Shown here: positions 49,248-61,300 of the stretch, piece after piece
How positions within the stretch are numbered: position 1 is the first letter of the stretch
How the letters are laid out: each line of letters begins with the position of its first letter
Assembly: GCA_038501625.1 (NCBI GenBank)
Contig: JAZAYU010000177.1
Coordinates: 186,001 to 250,000 of the forward strand
Length of the DNA: 64,000 nt
Reading direction: 5' to 3'
DNA from: Corbicula japonica
Taxonomy: Eukaryota > Mollusca > Bivalvia > Venerida > Cyrenidae
The notes under the pieces: model-generated
What the model was told of the DNA's origin: nothing
What the model saw: only the letters and a program-made list of their open reading frames with translations
Databases searched by the model: none
Position numbers and translations under genes: made by a program

Positions 49248-49702
49248 GAGTAATTGCAAGATATGCCGAGTGCCAAAAAAGTAAACTATATTTATAAATG
49301 AAATGTAGCATTGTTTATGCCGTGGGGCGGCTGTGAATAATCTTACCGTACATTCAATCACTGCTGTTATTAATTAAGTTTTTCGAAGTCCGTTTCATCT
49401 TTTTATGTATTTAAATGTATGGTATTTACTTCTGAATTAAATTCTACAATTTCACAAGAATATACTTTTTATTTGTACAAATATGACCTCTATGTTGAGT
49501 TGAAAACACTATCACAAAGTAAACAATAGTGATCAGTTCAAATAACTCCCGTTATCTTACAATAAATGATACTGTTGGTCATTTGTGGAAAAAGAAAACT
49601 GTGACTTGTGTTTACATCAGTGTTCTGACGAAGTCCAATATAAAGCCATGATGTACAGAGCTTTGTATTTAATTAGCACATTTGTCTAAGGCAAGACAAA
49701 TG
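49248..49702. other. 3' flank of the MRH-like gene
   Basis: Nothing recognised beyond alternative poly(A)-like hexamers. Confidence 0.5.
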
Positions 49703-51029
49703 CCCAGTAAACACCCGATGTCAGAACGACGTTGGATTTAGGTTGGATTTTGGTCGCGACGTCGGCGACCTAAATCCAACGTTAATCCGACGTCGACAAT
49801 GCGACGTCGTTTAGACGCCGAAAAATAACGTCGGATAGACGTCGGTTTTTGGTCAGATATTTGACTTCTTAATCCACTAGGAATAGTTATTTTCGAATAA
49901 CTATTTTTTTCCAAATTTTCTATACATATGCATAATTTCAATTTAAAAAAATGCAAAGAGGATATTTGTTTTTACCAGTGTACGATAGAAATATATTTCA
50001 CCGAGTGAGCTCCGGAATTCGTATTTTCACGAGAGGCGAAGCCACGAGTGAAAATACATAATTCCGGAGTTAACGAGTGAAATTTTCACTGGTAAAAACA
50101 AATTTTCCTTCTATTTTATGCTTTTCGTGCAAAATTTGAGTGAATGTGACAGTAAAGTTTCAAGAAATGGCGCCAAAACCGCTTGCTTATGACGTGACGT
50201 CATGACGTCAAATATACAAATTTGAGCCCGTTTTCTTAACGTTCTCATTCGGTATGTTACGTGCGTTTGGGTACCAACGTGAAAAAATCAGTGAAAACAA
50301 AAATGATATTCCACTGTTTGAAAACAGTGAAATACCACTTTTATTTCACCGGGAAAATTCTATAATTCACTGAAAAGCATAAAATAAAAACGAATTTTAT
50401 TTCTTAATTTGAATGGTTTACTGTTCAGTGGAAGGGATATTATCGAAACCTGCGTAATCGAATCTAAATATAAACAATCCGCGCCATTTGAAACAAAGAA
50501 ACAAAGACAAAGTCGCCGAACAAACACAGAAGGGGAAAAATGAATATTTGATATTTGCCAAAGAAGAAGGATTAAGCAAGTTAGTGTTTTCGTATTCGTA
50601 GTTTGTTGTCAAATTCTAGTTTTTGCTTAGATCTTGTTGAGAAGCATGCCCACTACATGTATAAGACACGTGGAGTTGTTTTCATGAAATACGTTTCGTC
50701 CCAAAAAAGTCTCGCTACCGGGATATTGTTATGATACATCTAGCTCATTAAACACATTACGTTTAGAAGAGAGGTTAAGTGATTAATTAAGAAAACACCT
50801 TGATAAATAATAATAAGAGTAATAAAAGGAAGAGGGAAAAGGTTCGATTTTGGTCGGATTTCGGTCGGATTCTGGCCAGAATGTTGTTGGATTTTGGTCG
50901 GAACCCGACGTCAATCCGACGCCGGGAAATGACGTCTTAAAACTTTCATTCCAACCAAAATCCAACGTTGATCCGACGTCCAGGTCTGACGTCAATCCAA
51001 CGTCTTTTCGACGTCAAATGTTTACTGGG
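49703..51029. mobile_element. 1.3-kb GACGTC-rich TIR element
   Basis: The ends are cccagtaaaca and tgtttactggg. Next to them both sides carry facing gacgtt/gacgtc arrays (tcagaacgacgttggattta at left, aatccaacgtcttttcgacg at right). The subterminal arrays pair over about 150 bp. The middle is interrupted by the hairpin element below. Small open frames over the arrays are artefacts of the repeats. Confidence 0.8.
49965..50390. mobile_element. Nested foldback element
   Basis: atttgtttttaccagtg at 49965-49981 pairs with cactggtaaaaacaaat at about 50085-50102, and ctccggaatt..tattttcac with its inverse. A second pair, ctattttatgcttttcgtg and actgaaaagcataaaata, spans 50112-50390. It lies inside the 49703-51029 element. 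Confidence 0.75.
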
Positions 51030-51959
51030 TGTGCTCCGATCAAGTTTTTAAGGGACAAGAATGCCCATTTGTCTCTGTCATTTTTATGAAATACAAGCAC
51101 GTTAAATTTTGTCAAATATTTTTTCTAATGGAGAAAAAATCTTAGAATCGAGGTTCACCGTTTTATTTAATGTTAAGTGTAAACACCAATAGTTTTGCTA
51201 AAGCTCTAAAATTAAAATCTAAAACCTAAAAACTGCAGAGGAACTATTTTTCGAATATCTATAATTCAAGAAATTTGATTGACTGAACCTTAAGTTGTAC
51301 ACAGACACATAGGGAATCTCGTTAGTGTCATTTGGAATATCCAGCCCCTCATCCTTATGGCGAGACACCAGAATCAGGTGAGACCCGATATTCCGACGAG
51401 ACACTACGCAGGACAAGAAATTGCAACACCAGATCTCGCACTGTCGAAGTATCCTAGTATCTCGCTTCGTTTGTTTGTTTTGTTTTTGTTTGCCGGAATC
51501 TCGCGTCTCCCTTCTTTACGAGGCCCGATATTCCATAATTATTGTATTACCCGGATTCTTTTGGGAACTCATGCACAATGTAATTCCTATACAATGTCAA
51601 ATCTTAGAGCAGTAGTTCTCATAAAAACGGCGATATATTTTAAATATAATTCTGATGGAAACAAAAGACCTGTGAGAAGGTGTAATCATTTTCTTCTGAG
51701 TAGAATGGTTCCCCTTTTTTTTGAAAACTCAATCTAAAAGGTTAAAAAGTGGTCTGGAGATATTTAGTTACTGGTTATATTAATATATTCTTTTCGTCTT
51801 TATTATATTTTAGTGAAGAAATGCCGAGGGTCAGATTCTCAGTGGGACAGACTATAAACACAATTATACATGTATGCCAGTGTCTTGAAAACAATTGAAG
51901 ATGTTCCCTCACACCAATGAATCTTCCACCTTGTAATCAGAATTAGTCTTCCAACATCA
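51030..51959. other. Intergenic, no gene recognised
   Basis: An open frame of 126 codons at 51357-51737 has no recognised domain or splice context. gacccgatattcc words recur at 51384 and 51523, hinting at repeat origin. Confidence 0.5.
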
Positions 51960-51962
51960 TTA

Positions 51963-52362
51963 ACCATTTACTTCATGGGATATGACTGTTGTCCATGGGC
52001 AAACTGTGTACATCCACACAAGATTGGAAACCAGTCTCAAATCTCAAGCATCTGATTGGCTGAAATGGCGACTGGTGTACATCCACACAAGATTGGAAAC
52101 CAGTCTCAAATCTCAAGCATCTGATTGGCTGAAATGGCTACTGGTCGCCATTTCAGCCAATCAGATGCTTGCGATTTGAGACTGGTTTCCATGCTCAGTT
52201 TTATAATCTTGGGCACAGATTAGCTGGCACTTCAATGCTGTCTGATCAAAATCTACTCTGTTCACATTTTGATTCTTTACATTATTTCTGAACAAGATGC
52301 AAACAGTGTAGATTCTAATCAGAAGGCACATGTGATATAACCTGTATATATGGAGTGAAGGG
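51963..52362. mobile_element. Foldback MITE family A, copy 3, split by a palindrome
   Basis: Left end accatttacttcatgggata, with TTA before it; right end tatatggagtgaaggg, with TTA after it. Palindrome copy 8 is inserted after gtgtacatccacac and the element resumes at agattagctggcac. Confidence 0.85.
52017..52217. mobile_element. Palindromic family P, copy 8, with duplicated left arm
   Basis: The left arm and its flank (tgtacatccacacaagattg through gcgactgg) occur twice in tandem, period about 66 bp, before the single right arm. The outer left end is missing. Nested in MITE A copy 3. Confidence 0.92.
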
Positions 52363-52696
52363 TTAATTTTATATGCAGGTGGATGTTGAGTGAGGGACAA
52401 TCACCGGAAATACACTGGTGGTCTGTCCAATGATCTATTAAACAGATGACTTCTGTAGTATGTAAACAGGTAACTTACAATGAAGACAAGCTGACATACA
52501 GTTTACCAACCACAGACCTGAATAGTGTATTTACTTTCTGAGAACAACACATAAAATATAACAACTGTTTTAAGTGATGAAAATTATTTATTCAACAAAA
52601 TGTTTTGAACAAAATAAAAATCAAGTGCTTGCAAAAATTTGTTCTCAATATGAAAGATTAATAAAAAAAACAAAATAAAAGGCCTCTTTGGCCTTT

Positions 52697-52927
52697 AACC
52701 CTTTCCTCCATATACAAGCCTTTATGGCTTGGTGAACAGTGTAGATCCAGATCAGTCAGCACATCTGTGCCATTTGATCAGGATCTGCACTGTTTTCTTT
52801 TTCAATTCATTTGGTTATTATTGATCAAGATGCAGCCAGTGCAGATCCGTATCAGATGGCACTGCTGATATGAATCAACATTGTTTGCCCATATCATAGC
52901 AGGTGTATAGATGGAGTAAAGGATTAA
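52697..52927. mobile_element. Foldback MITE family A, copy 4
   Basis: Complete copy: accctttcctccatatacaa at the left, agatggagtaaagga at the right, TTA on both sides. Confidence 0.88.
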
Positions 52928-54510
52928 ACAAAAAACATATACTTATGACTAGAAAAAAAACAAATGTTTTCAACAATGATTATTTCTTTTTGAGGACCCC
53001 CAAAAATGCACAAGTATGTTATTATAATGGTTACATGCAAAAAATAATCAACATACTAAAAGTAAGCAAAAGTAGCACATTTATGTATATCTTCATGACT
53101 AGAAAAGGAGCTTTTACACCAAGTCTCAAGTACAGACAGTGAACTGATATTTGGGATAATGATTTTTCATGACTTGGGCTGTAAAAGATGAGCATTTTCC
53201 TATCAGAATCACTTCACAAAACGCTTGTTTCAAACCAGTCATTATAACAACAAACACAAAAATAAACAATTCAACACAAACATTAGAAACTGTAAGTCAT
53301 ACAATGATCTCCTTGTTGTACTAAAATCCACCACACAAGTCATAAACAAGGGAAATGGAAAATGGGACATAATAAAAGTGAATTACTGTCTCATGTTTAA
53401 GTATTTGAAGTTAAAAATATGTTAGAAAAGTAAAAACACTAAGCAAAAAGCTAACATGTGTTAATATAAAGTAGATAAGCAGTAGTTATCATTCTTGTTT
53501 ACAGAAATAGTTTTCTTTAAATACAGTACTTTGCAATAGGACATTACTTTTCAATGTTATTAGCAACATAAATTAATTAAAGATAAATGTCAATCAGGAT
53601 TTATCATTTTTGTTGCCAGAAACAGCTCTGTTCATCCAGATGACATATTCCACCACGTATTGTGTTGATAGGACAAAATTAATACTTCTAAAGTTATAAG
53701 CAACATTAAGTTTCAAGTTAAAGGCACTTGAAAGTAGTAAACGTTAGTAAATAATGGGTTCCCTTGTCAGAAATAGCTTTATTAATGCAGATGATATATT
53801 CTGAGTATTGTGGAAATAGGAAAATTCCTTTCAAAGTTAAAGCAATATGAAGTTTTAGATAAAAATTAGGGTGTACTGGATGGCACTGCTGCAGCTGCGA
53901 CACTGCCAGACAATATGATCCCTATGTGTCAACCTACTATCACTGGTAACACAGAAGCTATATACATGAAATAAACAGAACCATACAAAATTAATGTACC
54001 AGCAAAAACGGTTAGTAGATTTTTAAAGATACATAAATGCTGAGATTCTGATTATAGCTCTACTCCAATATGACATTTTGTAATAGAATGCTTCATTTAT
54101 CACGACACAACATTATACAAAATCATATATATCTGTTGTTCTGGATATTTATATTATATGCCTTTTGCTTAATGACATATGGACAAGATGCACTACAAGA
54201 TTTATGAGATCAATGAAAATACTGAAAAGAACACTACAAATAGTCAGTTTTTATGAAAATATGTTGATAAACTGATCTATGGACCCAGACTTTTTTTCTA
54301 GCCAGAAGCTTATTTTGAAGTAGAAGTTATTACTAACTATGAGAAATACACAGCCTTAAAAACATTATTATAACTTTAATATTTTTGTATTAACCAAGTA
54401 AAATGGCTTATAAATATGACAGTGAAATATATCAATTAATATATTGTAATCCCACTTTTCAATTAAAAGCATTTAATTTTTGATGGTTCTTAAAGCCTTT
54501 TCAGATTTGA
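52928..54510. other. Intergenic, no gene recognised
   Basis: AT-rich. Open frames at 52903-53142 and 53225-53425 have no domain. A run of similar phrases about every 150-200 bp from 53460 to 53870 (gttatc/gcagatgatatattc, aaagttaaagcaa) may be a decayed tandem repeat. Confidence 0.45.
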
Positions 54511-55278
54511 TTTTATTATATACCCATTAATGATTTTAGCATAGTGCAGCGTTAATCCGCAAAATTGATACAACTCGTCAGATTAATAATTCTGTATCGC
54601 ACATTGTCCAATTTACCTATTCTGTATTTTTGCAGCTTCTGGTAGTTTCTATGTTTCAAAATGGCCGATTTCAAACGGCGATATTTCCACAAATTTAGAT
54701 TTGTTGACTCAAATGACACTCTTTCTTTAAAAATAAGCAACGTTTTCACGGCCTTTACAAATAAAAATAAAATGAAATCATCAAAAATGTGAAAGGAAGT
54801 TAAATCAATAGATAGTCATTGCGAATATAAATTGAACAAGCAAAAGACTACTGTTTTAGAAGCGAAGAAGTGTACATACCGTTCAACTATCCCAATTTAA
54901 ATATTCATTTGCAACAATCCTTCCTATTTTCTGTTCAAAGCCTGACCCTATCATTTGATGTAAACAAAGCTCGTTGCTGTGGTATAGGAATGAAACAATT
55001 TCAAATCCTAGTCGTTACACATCGAATTCCACGGTAAACACTTCCAGCATCTTCGGGTCTGGTCCAAATTTTGCTGTTATTGTTTTTAGTCCTTCAGAGA
55101 TTTAAAAGTTTAGTAATTATCTCTCAGAATCGATCATGGCGCTTGAAAATGTAAACATTTGTTCGATGACGTAGAGATTCATGGTTTATTGTGACGTAAT
55201 TGCTTACATCACATTTCACTTTTCATTATTGATTTAGTGCTCATTTAATTGGTAGTTAAATAAGGGTATATAATAAAA
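54511..55278. mobile_element. ~770-bp element with short TIR
   Basis: gattttattatataccc at the left faces gggtatataataaaa at the right. The left ~90 bases recur at 28250-28345. Contains ATGGCCGATTTCAAACGGCG in an open stretch of no recognised family. Confidence 0.65.
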
Positions 55279-55279
55279 G

Positions 55280-55431
55280 GAACATTATACCAGTATGCAA
55301 TCTGTAGGTTTGTATTATTTCTTGTTGCGTATGTAAACCATGTCATGCTCGACCATCGGTCTCGCGTGATATTGTTTACATACCCAACTCGACTAATACA
55401 AACCTACAGATTGCATACTGGTATAATATTC
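55280..55431. mobile_element. ~150-bp foldback element
   Basis: attataccagtatgcaatct + gtaggtttgtatta faces taatacaaacctacagattg + catactggtataat. Its inner loop contains gtatgtaaac/gtttacatac, so there are two nested stems. Confidence 0.85.
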
Positions 55432-55789
55432 CATATATATTACAGGAAATTTATGACAACTTAATAAGGGTATGATAGTAATAAAATCAAATTTCTAAAA
55501 CAAAATTTAATAAAAATAAAATTATAAGTATTATTTTACATAAACATAATAAAGCAAAGTGTCAAATTTAAATGATATATTGGGTGACCCTAAATTGTTT
55601 GTTCAGAAATCTTTACAAATTTCACTTTATTTAGTTCAAACAATTCCAATATCTTCTTAGTGTTAAACAAAGGTTCCCCGAAACCTACTGCAATATGGCT
55701 GCTTTGATTTTTTATTGTATTTTCTAAACAATGTAAAATTTGGAACCTGTTTAGTACCTGTCACAACGACAAACTGGTATGAGAAATAA
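55432..55789. other. Non-coding, no features recognised
   Basis: AT-rich sequence; nothing supportable. Confidence 0.5.
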
Positions 55790-56240
55790 CAAAACTAGAT
55801 GGGTGTTCAGTTAAACACTCTTCAGTTGTCACCCTCTGGTACTATGTTGGAAAAAAAAATGCAAGTTCAAAAAGGGGCATAACTCCACCTTGACCTAAAG
55901 AACTTGGCATCATCATGAGCGTGTTGTGCTGGGCAATATAATTTGAAAGTTTGATAAAGAAATATTAAGAAATGGCAAAGTTATAGTCAAAGTTATGTTT
56001 TTTATTCGTATAAATTCAAGTACAAAAAGGGGCTTAACTCCATCAAAAAGGACATTGACCAAAAGAATTTGGCATCACCACAAGTGTGTTGTCATAAGCA
56101 AAATAATTTATAAGTTTGATAAAGAAATATTGAGAAATGGCAAAGTTATGTTTTCGTGATGGACTGATGGACAGATGGACGAACAGACAAAGCGATCCCT
56201 AGGTATCACCTTTTCTTCAAAAGGGCGACAATATAAAAAT
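55790..56240 (+). repeat. Dispersed repeat with two internal ~166-bp units
   Basis: caagttcaaaaaggggcata actcca and tttgataaagaaatattaag aaatggcaaagttat each occur twice. The end has a gatggacagatggacgaaca tail and gtatcaccttttcttcaaaa gggcgaca. The same tail is at 62600-62655. Confidence 0.75.
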
Positions 56241-56288
56241 TGGTATTTAGACAGTCTAAATAAAAAATTCTAGATCATTAATTTAAAG

Positions 56289-56788
56289 NNNNNNNNNNNN
56301 NNNNNNNNNNNNNNNNNNNNNNNNNNNNNNNNNNNNNNNNNNNNNNNNNNNNNNNNNNNNNNNNNNNNNNNNNNNNNNNNNNNNNNNNNNNNNNNNNNNN
56401 NNNNNNNNNNNNNNNNNNNNNNNNNNNNNNNNNNNNNNNNNNNNNNNNNNNNNNNNNNNNNNNNNNNNNNNNNNNNNNNNNNNNNNNNNNNNNNNNNNNN
56501 NNNNNNNNNNNNNNNNNNNNNNNNNNNNNNNNNNNNNNNNNNNNNNNNNNNNNNNNNNNNNNNNNNNNNNNNNNNNNNNNNNNNNNNNNNNNNNNNNNNN
56601 NNNNNNNNNNNNNNNNNNNNNNNNNNNNNNNNNNNNNNNNNNNNNNNNNNNNNNNNNNNNNNNNNNNNNNNNNNNNNNNNNNNNNNNNNNNNNNNNNNNN
56701 NNNNNNNNNNNNNNNNNNNNNNNNNNNNNNNNNNNNNNNNNNNNNNNNNNNNNNNNNNNNNNNNNNNNNNNNNNNNNNNNNNNNNNNN
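56289..56788. other. Assembly gap, 500 N
   Basis: Exactly 500 undetermined bases, a conventional gap of unknown size. Family A and P repeats on its right side may explain the break. Confidence 1.
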
Positions 56789-56914
56789 TAAAGATCTATG
56801 CGTCTGAAAAATTAAACATCTTAGCTAACTCAAAAATCAAAGTAGCCTACATCTACTTTGAGAATACTGAAATGTTAAAACTCTTAACTGAATGGGATAC
56901 AAACAGACCTTTAG

Positions 56915-57003
56915 GTAATCTGATATGGATCTGCACTGTTCACTTTTAGATTTGTTATAATATCTCTGAGAAGTGAACAGTATAGATCCTGATCACAGTA
57001 CTT
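56915..57003. mobile_element. Foldback MITE family A, copy 5 (partial)
   Basis: Only the inner arms remain: tctgatatggatctgcactg and gaacagtatagatcctgatc. Confidence 0.7.
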
Positions 57004-57041
57004 GGCTATGTTGGCTGATTTCCAACCAAGGTACACCACTG

Positions 57042-57188
57042 GGCTGAAGGTTATAAAACTGAGATTGGAAACCAGTCTCAAATCTCAAGGATCTGATTGG
57101 CTGAAATGGCGACTGGTCCCCATTTCAGCCAATCAGATGCTTGAGATTTGAGACTGTTTTCCATGCTCAGCTTTATAACCTTGGACCC
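57042..57188. mobile_element. Palindromic family P, copy 9
   Basis: Complete copy, starting ggctgaaggttataaaactg and ending ctttataaccttggaccc. It lies 3' of the J-domain gene. Confidence 0.92.
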
Positions 57189-57564
57189 AGACACTCATGA
57201 GAGTAAAGGGTTACTAAACTAAGGTAAAAAAATAAAAAAATTGTAGAGTAAAGCAACAACCTTAATTCATTGTTTTTTATCCTCATGAACAAAAGACACA
57301 TGGTTTTGTTGGCAAATATTTTCTGAAAACCCAGTAGGAAATTTCAAACTTCTTATGAATTAAGTGAGGTTCTTTCAGAGTCTAATTTTATAAGAATCAG
57401 GCACCATTTGCTACGTTTTTCTTCTTTACATTCAAACCCAAGTATGTCCAATGAAAGCACTGTCATATTTGGCAATATACATGTCAATAACTTAATAGCT
57501 GTCTACAAAAACTTCTTTCCCACTTGTGTGAAACAAGGCTTTTTTCAAATTAACTCAAATATAA

Positions 57565-57728
57565 CATCTGTGCTGTTTGAACAGGATCTACACTGTTAGC
57601 TTTTTAATTTATTAGGTTATTTCTGACCGAGTAGGGAACAGTGTAGATCCTGATCAAAAGGCAAGAATGTGCTGGCTGATACTGTTGGCACATGTTATAA
57701 ATTGTGTACTGGATATATGGAGTTAAGT
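57565..57728. mobile_element. Foldback MITE family A, copy 6
   Basis: aacaggatctacactgttag, central ttaggttatttctgaccgag, aacagtgtagatcctgatca, and a tatatggagttaagtg end. Confidence 0.8.
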
Positions 57729-57757
57729 GTAAATGCTCGAACACAACTGCGTATACT

Positions 57758-57888
57758 GTGCCCATGGTTATAAAGCTGAGCATGGAAACCAGTCTCAAAT
57801 CTCAAGCATCTGATTGGTTGCCATTTCAGCCAATCAGATGCCTGAGATTTGAGACTGGTTTCCATGCTCAGCTTTATAGCCCTGTACT
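57758..57888. mobile_element. Palindromic family P, copy 10
   Basis: The central gcgactggtcgc is deleted (…gattggttgccatttcagcc…). It ends only ~70 bp beyond the stop codon of the J-domain gene and may lie in its 3' UTR. Confidence 0.9.
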
Positions 57889-57955
57889 GCTACTGAACAT
57901 TCCCTACTGGCCACCTATCAATTTGTCATCTTTTCACACACAACCCTGTGAGTTA

Positions 57956-58359
57956 TCAACCCTTCATCCTCTCATACCTGTTAGTGAGACACTTGGTTAT
58001 CTCCTCACATAGAACCTTCCACTTCTTCCCGTACAGCCCCTCATCTATACTGTCCGGGTGATAGTGAGTGACGGCTTTCTGCATCACCTTCTTAATCTTC
58101 ATCATCCGATCAAGCTGAGTCGAGTTCTTCTCCTTCCGTGGTAACACCAGTTTCTTCTTCTCGTCTTTCGGTGGGAAGGTTTTGTAAACAAACTTGAGGA
58201 AGTCATCATGTTCTGCATCTTCCTTGTCCTTTAGCTGTTTCATTTCCTTCTCCAACGTCTTGAGAATCTCTGCTTTCTCCTTCTTTAACCTCTCTTCCTC
58301 CGCATTGACCGTGTTCTGCTGGTACTTCTCCAACATTTGGGCTGCTTCCTTGTACCAAT
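57956..58359 (-). CDS. J-domain gene, last exon
   Basis: Acceptor CTTACCAG|ATTGG. It encodes DWYKEAAQMLEKYQQ, the coiled coil, PRKEKNSTQLDRMMKIKKV and the HPD-containing J-like segment; TGA at 57958-57956. Confidence 0.92.
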
Positions 58360-61300
58360 CTGGTAAGAACCCAAATTCAAACAGGTTAATATCTTATAAA
58401 CCCTTGACTCCATGGCATTTAAACCCATATAGGACCAGTGTAGAGCAAATCCATGCTGTCTAAATATGCACTGTTCCCTTTTTGGTCATAAAATAACCTA
58501 ATAAATCAAGAAGTTAAAGTGCAGATCCATATCAGATGGCACAAATGTGCTGACTGATCTGGATCTACACTGTTGGCCCATGCAATAAAGGTGTATTTAT
58601 TGAGTTTTGGGTTAAAAAGATTGAAACTGTATCAGAGTATTTCAGTTTCAAGTGCCAGAGTAAGATGGATGACTACATCTTGATACAGGCATGTGTGGAC
58701 ATCAAAAGAAAAGAAATGTAATTTTTTGCAACTCTGATATGGTTAAAAACCCAGACTCCTCCAGTCTGGTCTAGTGGTATGTATTTACATCAGTCTTCGT
58801 GAAAGGCACCGGACCGCCGGTCATGTCCGGCAAAATTTGCTTCGGTCCGGCAGTTTTGTGAAGTCGTCAGTCCGGCCGACCGGCATTTTTTTTCGGCATT
58901 TTGGGTACGAAAAATCTTGGTGCAAACAATATTTCCGTTATAATTGCACTGCAGCTCTGTTATATCGCGATCCGTTATATCGCGATATCCATAATAGCGA
59001 GATCGGTCCGTGGATCCCATTATTTGTACATTTACAATGTGTTCATTCTTCGTGTGTGGTAAAAAAGACCGAATGATCAAATCAACTTTGGTCACAATTC
59101 ACGAAACGCACGCCTTTTTCGTGTCTTATTACGTCATAACCGGCGAAGGTTGTTTATTACATTTTGTATGCAGGGATTTAAGAGGCGATGTACAAGTTCA
59201 TCAACAGCTACAACATCAAACGTATGAAAATGAATGAAAGTTTTTTTTTTATACAGAAAAGATTTTGAAACCCTCTTTGTCATGTTTGTGACGAACAATA
59301 GGTGCGAAAAACACCAAGCTGATACAGAACTGACAGAATTTCGTTCACGAGACAAACCGCAAATTAGCTACAATTAATGAAAGCTGCTAACCATAACAGA
59401 CAAAACAGTTTGTTGTTTTGACATTACCTGCTCTTCGACATATTAAGCTGGTTAACGACGGATGGCGACGAACTAACATCGCCGAATTTGACCAACCGAT
59501 CGTCGATCAGTTCAAAGTACCAACACCATTGGAAATTGACGACTGCGATCTTTGTTTGTTTATACATTATTTTTTGTTTGTTTGTACATTATTTCTTTTT
59601 ATTTAAAATAAATCTCAATAAATTATATAGAAAGTTGTTTTTGAAACATTTGTCCAGCAAGGAACGTACTCCCTGATGTACCGTAGATTTCACGGTGTGT
59701 TAATTACGCAACACCGCGATATACATGCATCTGACAACAAAACAAAAAGAAGTTTGATTGTTTTAGCGTGATTATTTACTTATATCTATATTTATTTACT
59801 TAATGGCATTTGTGTATTATTGTTCCATAACAGAATCAATGTAGTATACTGTAATTTGCGTCTGAAAAGTAAGTCCTCCAATATATTTAGAACTGTTTTT
59901 ATTTTTTTTTTTTAGACCACAAGAACTTTGAAAAAGTTCAAGAAGGCTGTTGGAGATGCCAAGTTCCAGCAACAGATGCAGACTGCTAGACAAGTTTCAG
60001 TGGACATAAGTGGGAGTGCCAAGGCAAATTTATATCATTTGGCACAGAAAGACCTTGCCATATTTATTTTTGTCATTTTTCAAGAATTAAAAAATAGATT
60101 TAATAATCTGTATTGTTGTTTTGTAACATGTGTGGGGGTAAACATGAAAATAGAGCTATTTAATTGGCTCCAATGTATGTGTAGCATAAATATAGTGAAA
60201 TAAGATAGTTTTACGAAGAATATAATTGTTTTTGTTTCTGTCTGGCAAATTCTTTTTCGGTCTGGCAGAAATTATTTTTCACCAGACCGAATGACTGCCA
60301 GTTTTTCATCCCTTTCGCGAAGACTGTTACATAAAGGGTTGTCTATGTGGTTAGTTTTCAGGAAACCAACACTGATCAGACTAATATAAATGTGTGTTGG
60401 GTAACTAAATAACAGATTTCAATTTTTGAAAACAATTTAAACATGGTTAATTTGCTTTTAACAGGTTTTCATTCCATGCCTGAACTGTATAAAGCAGTAA
60501 CTTCTTAAAATTGTGTACTCTTCCCTGAATGAGAGAGTGAAAGTAACCTACCTTCCATTACAAAGGTTCTTGGAGCCATAGAGTGCGCCAGCTGGATGGC
60601 TAGTTTGTAGTACTCCTTAGCCCTGTATGTCATCTTCAATACTCGATCATACACACGGCCAGTTCTACTGACAGCAATAGCTTCAAGTTCTACTTCAGTT
60701 ATGGCCCTTTAAAATACAGAATATGGATAAAAGCGTTCTGCTGAATTAGGCAACAGTAAAGGTTAACCATTTACCCCATAGATATGACTAATCACCATAG
60801 GAGCAAACAGATATCCAGATCAGAACATACATCAGTGCTGGTTTTATCTCCATCTGTTCGCTTCTTAGTAAAATCTAAATCTAAAAGTGAAATTCTAAAA
60901 GGGAACAGAGAAGATTCTGATCCTACGGTCAAATGTGCCGGATAATATGGATCTATTTGCAATCTGATATAATGCGAATAAATGTAGTAAATGTTTAAAT
61001 ATTAGAAGACTTAGCTTTTTTCAAACCTTGACCTGACTTGCCCCTAATCAAATCCCAAGCTAGGCCTGCACATCAACTACTTAAAAACCTCCATTTTAAC
61101 ACAAATTATTAAGCAGTAACTGTTTTTCTATCATTAGTAACAGTGACCTTGACCTTGACCCAACTGGCCCAAATCCAATCCCATCCTAGCTGTATCCAAA
61201 GTTTCAGCAAGACTGGTTTATGCAATCTTAAGTGATGAACAGGAAACCCTATGTTTGACAAATCCCGCCTGCCCACAGGCATGCTCGTTTTCCATAACCC

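Noticed and set aside
51357..51737. 126-codon open frame
   Set aside because: No recognised domain, mixed composition and internal repeat words; no splice partners seen.
59010..59237. 75-codon open frame inside the 1.5-kb TIR element
   Set aside because: No domain; it crosses a likely acceptor at about 59174 and shows no coding bias.
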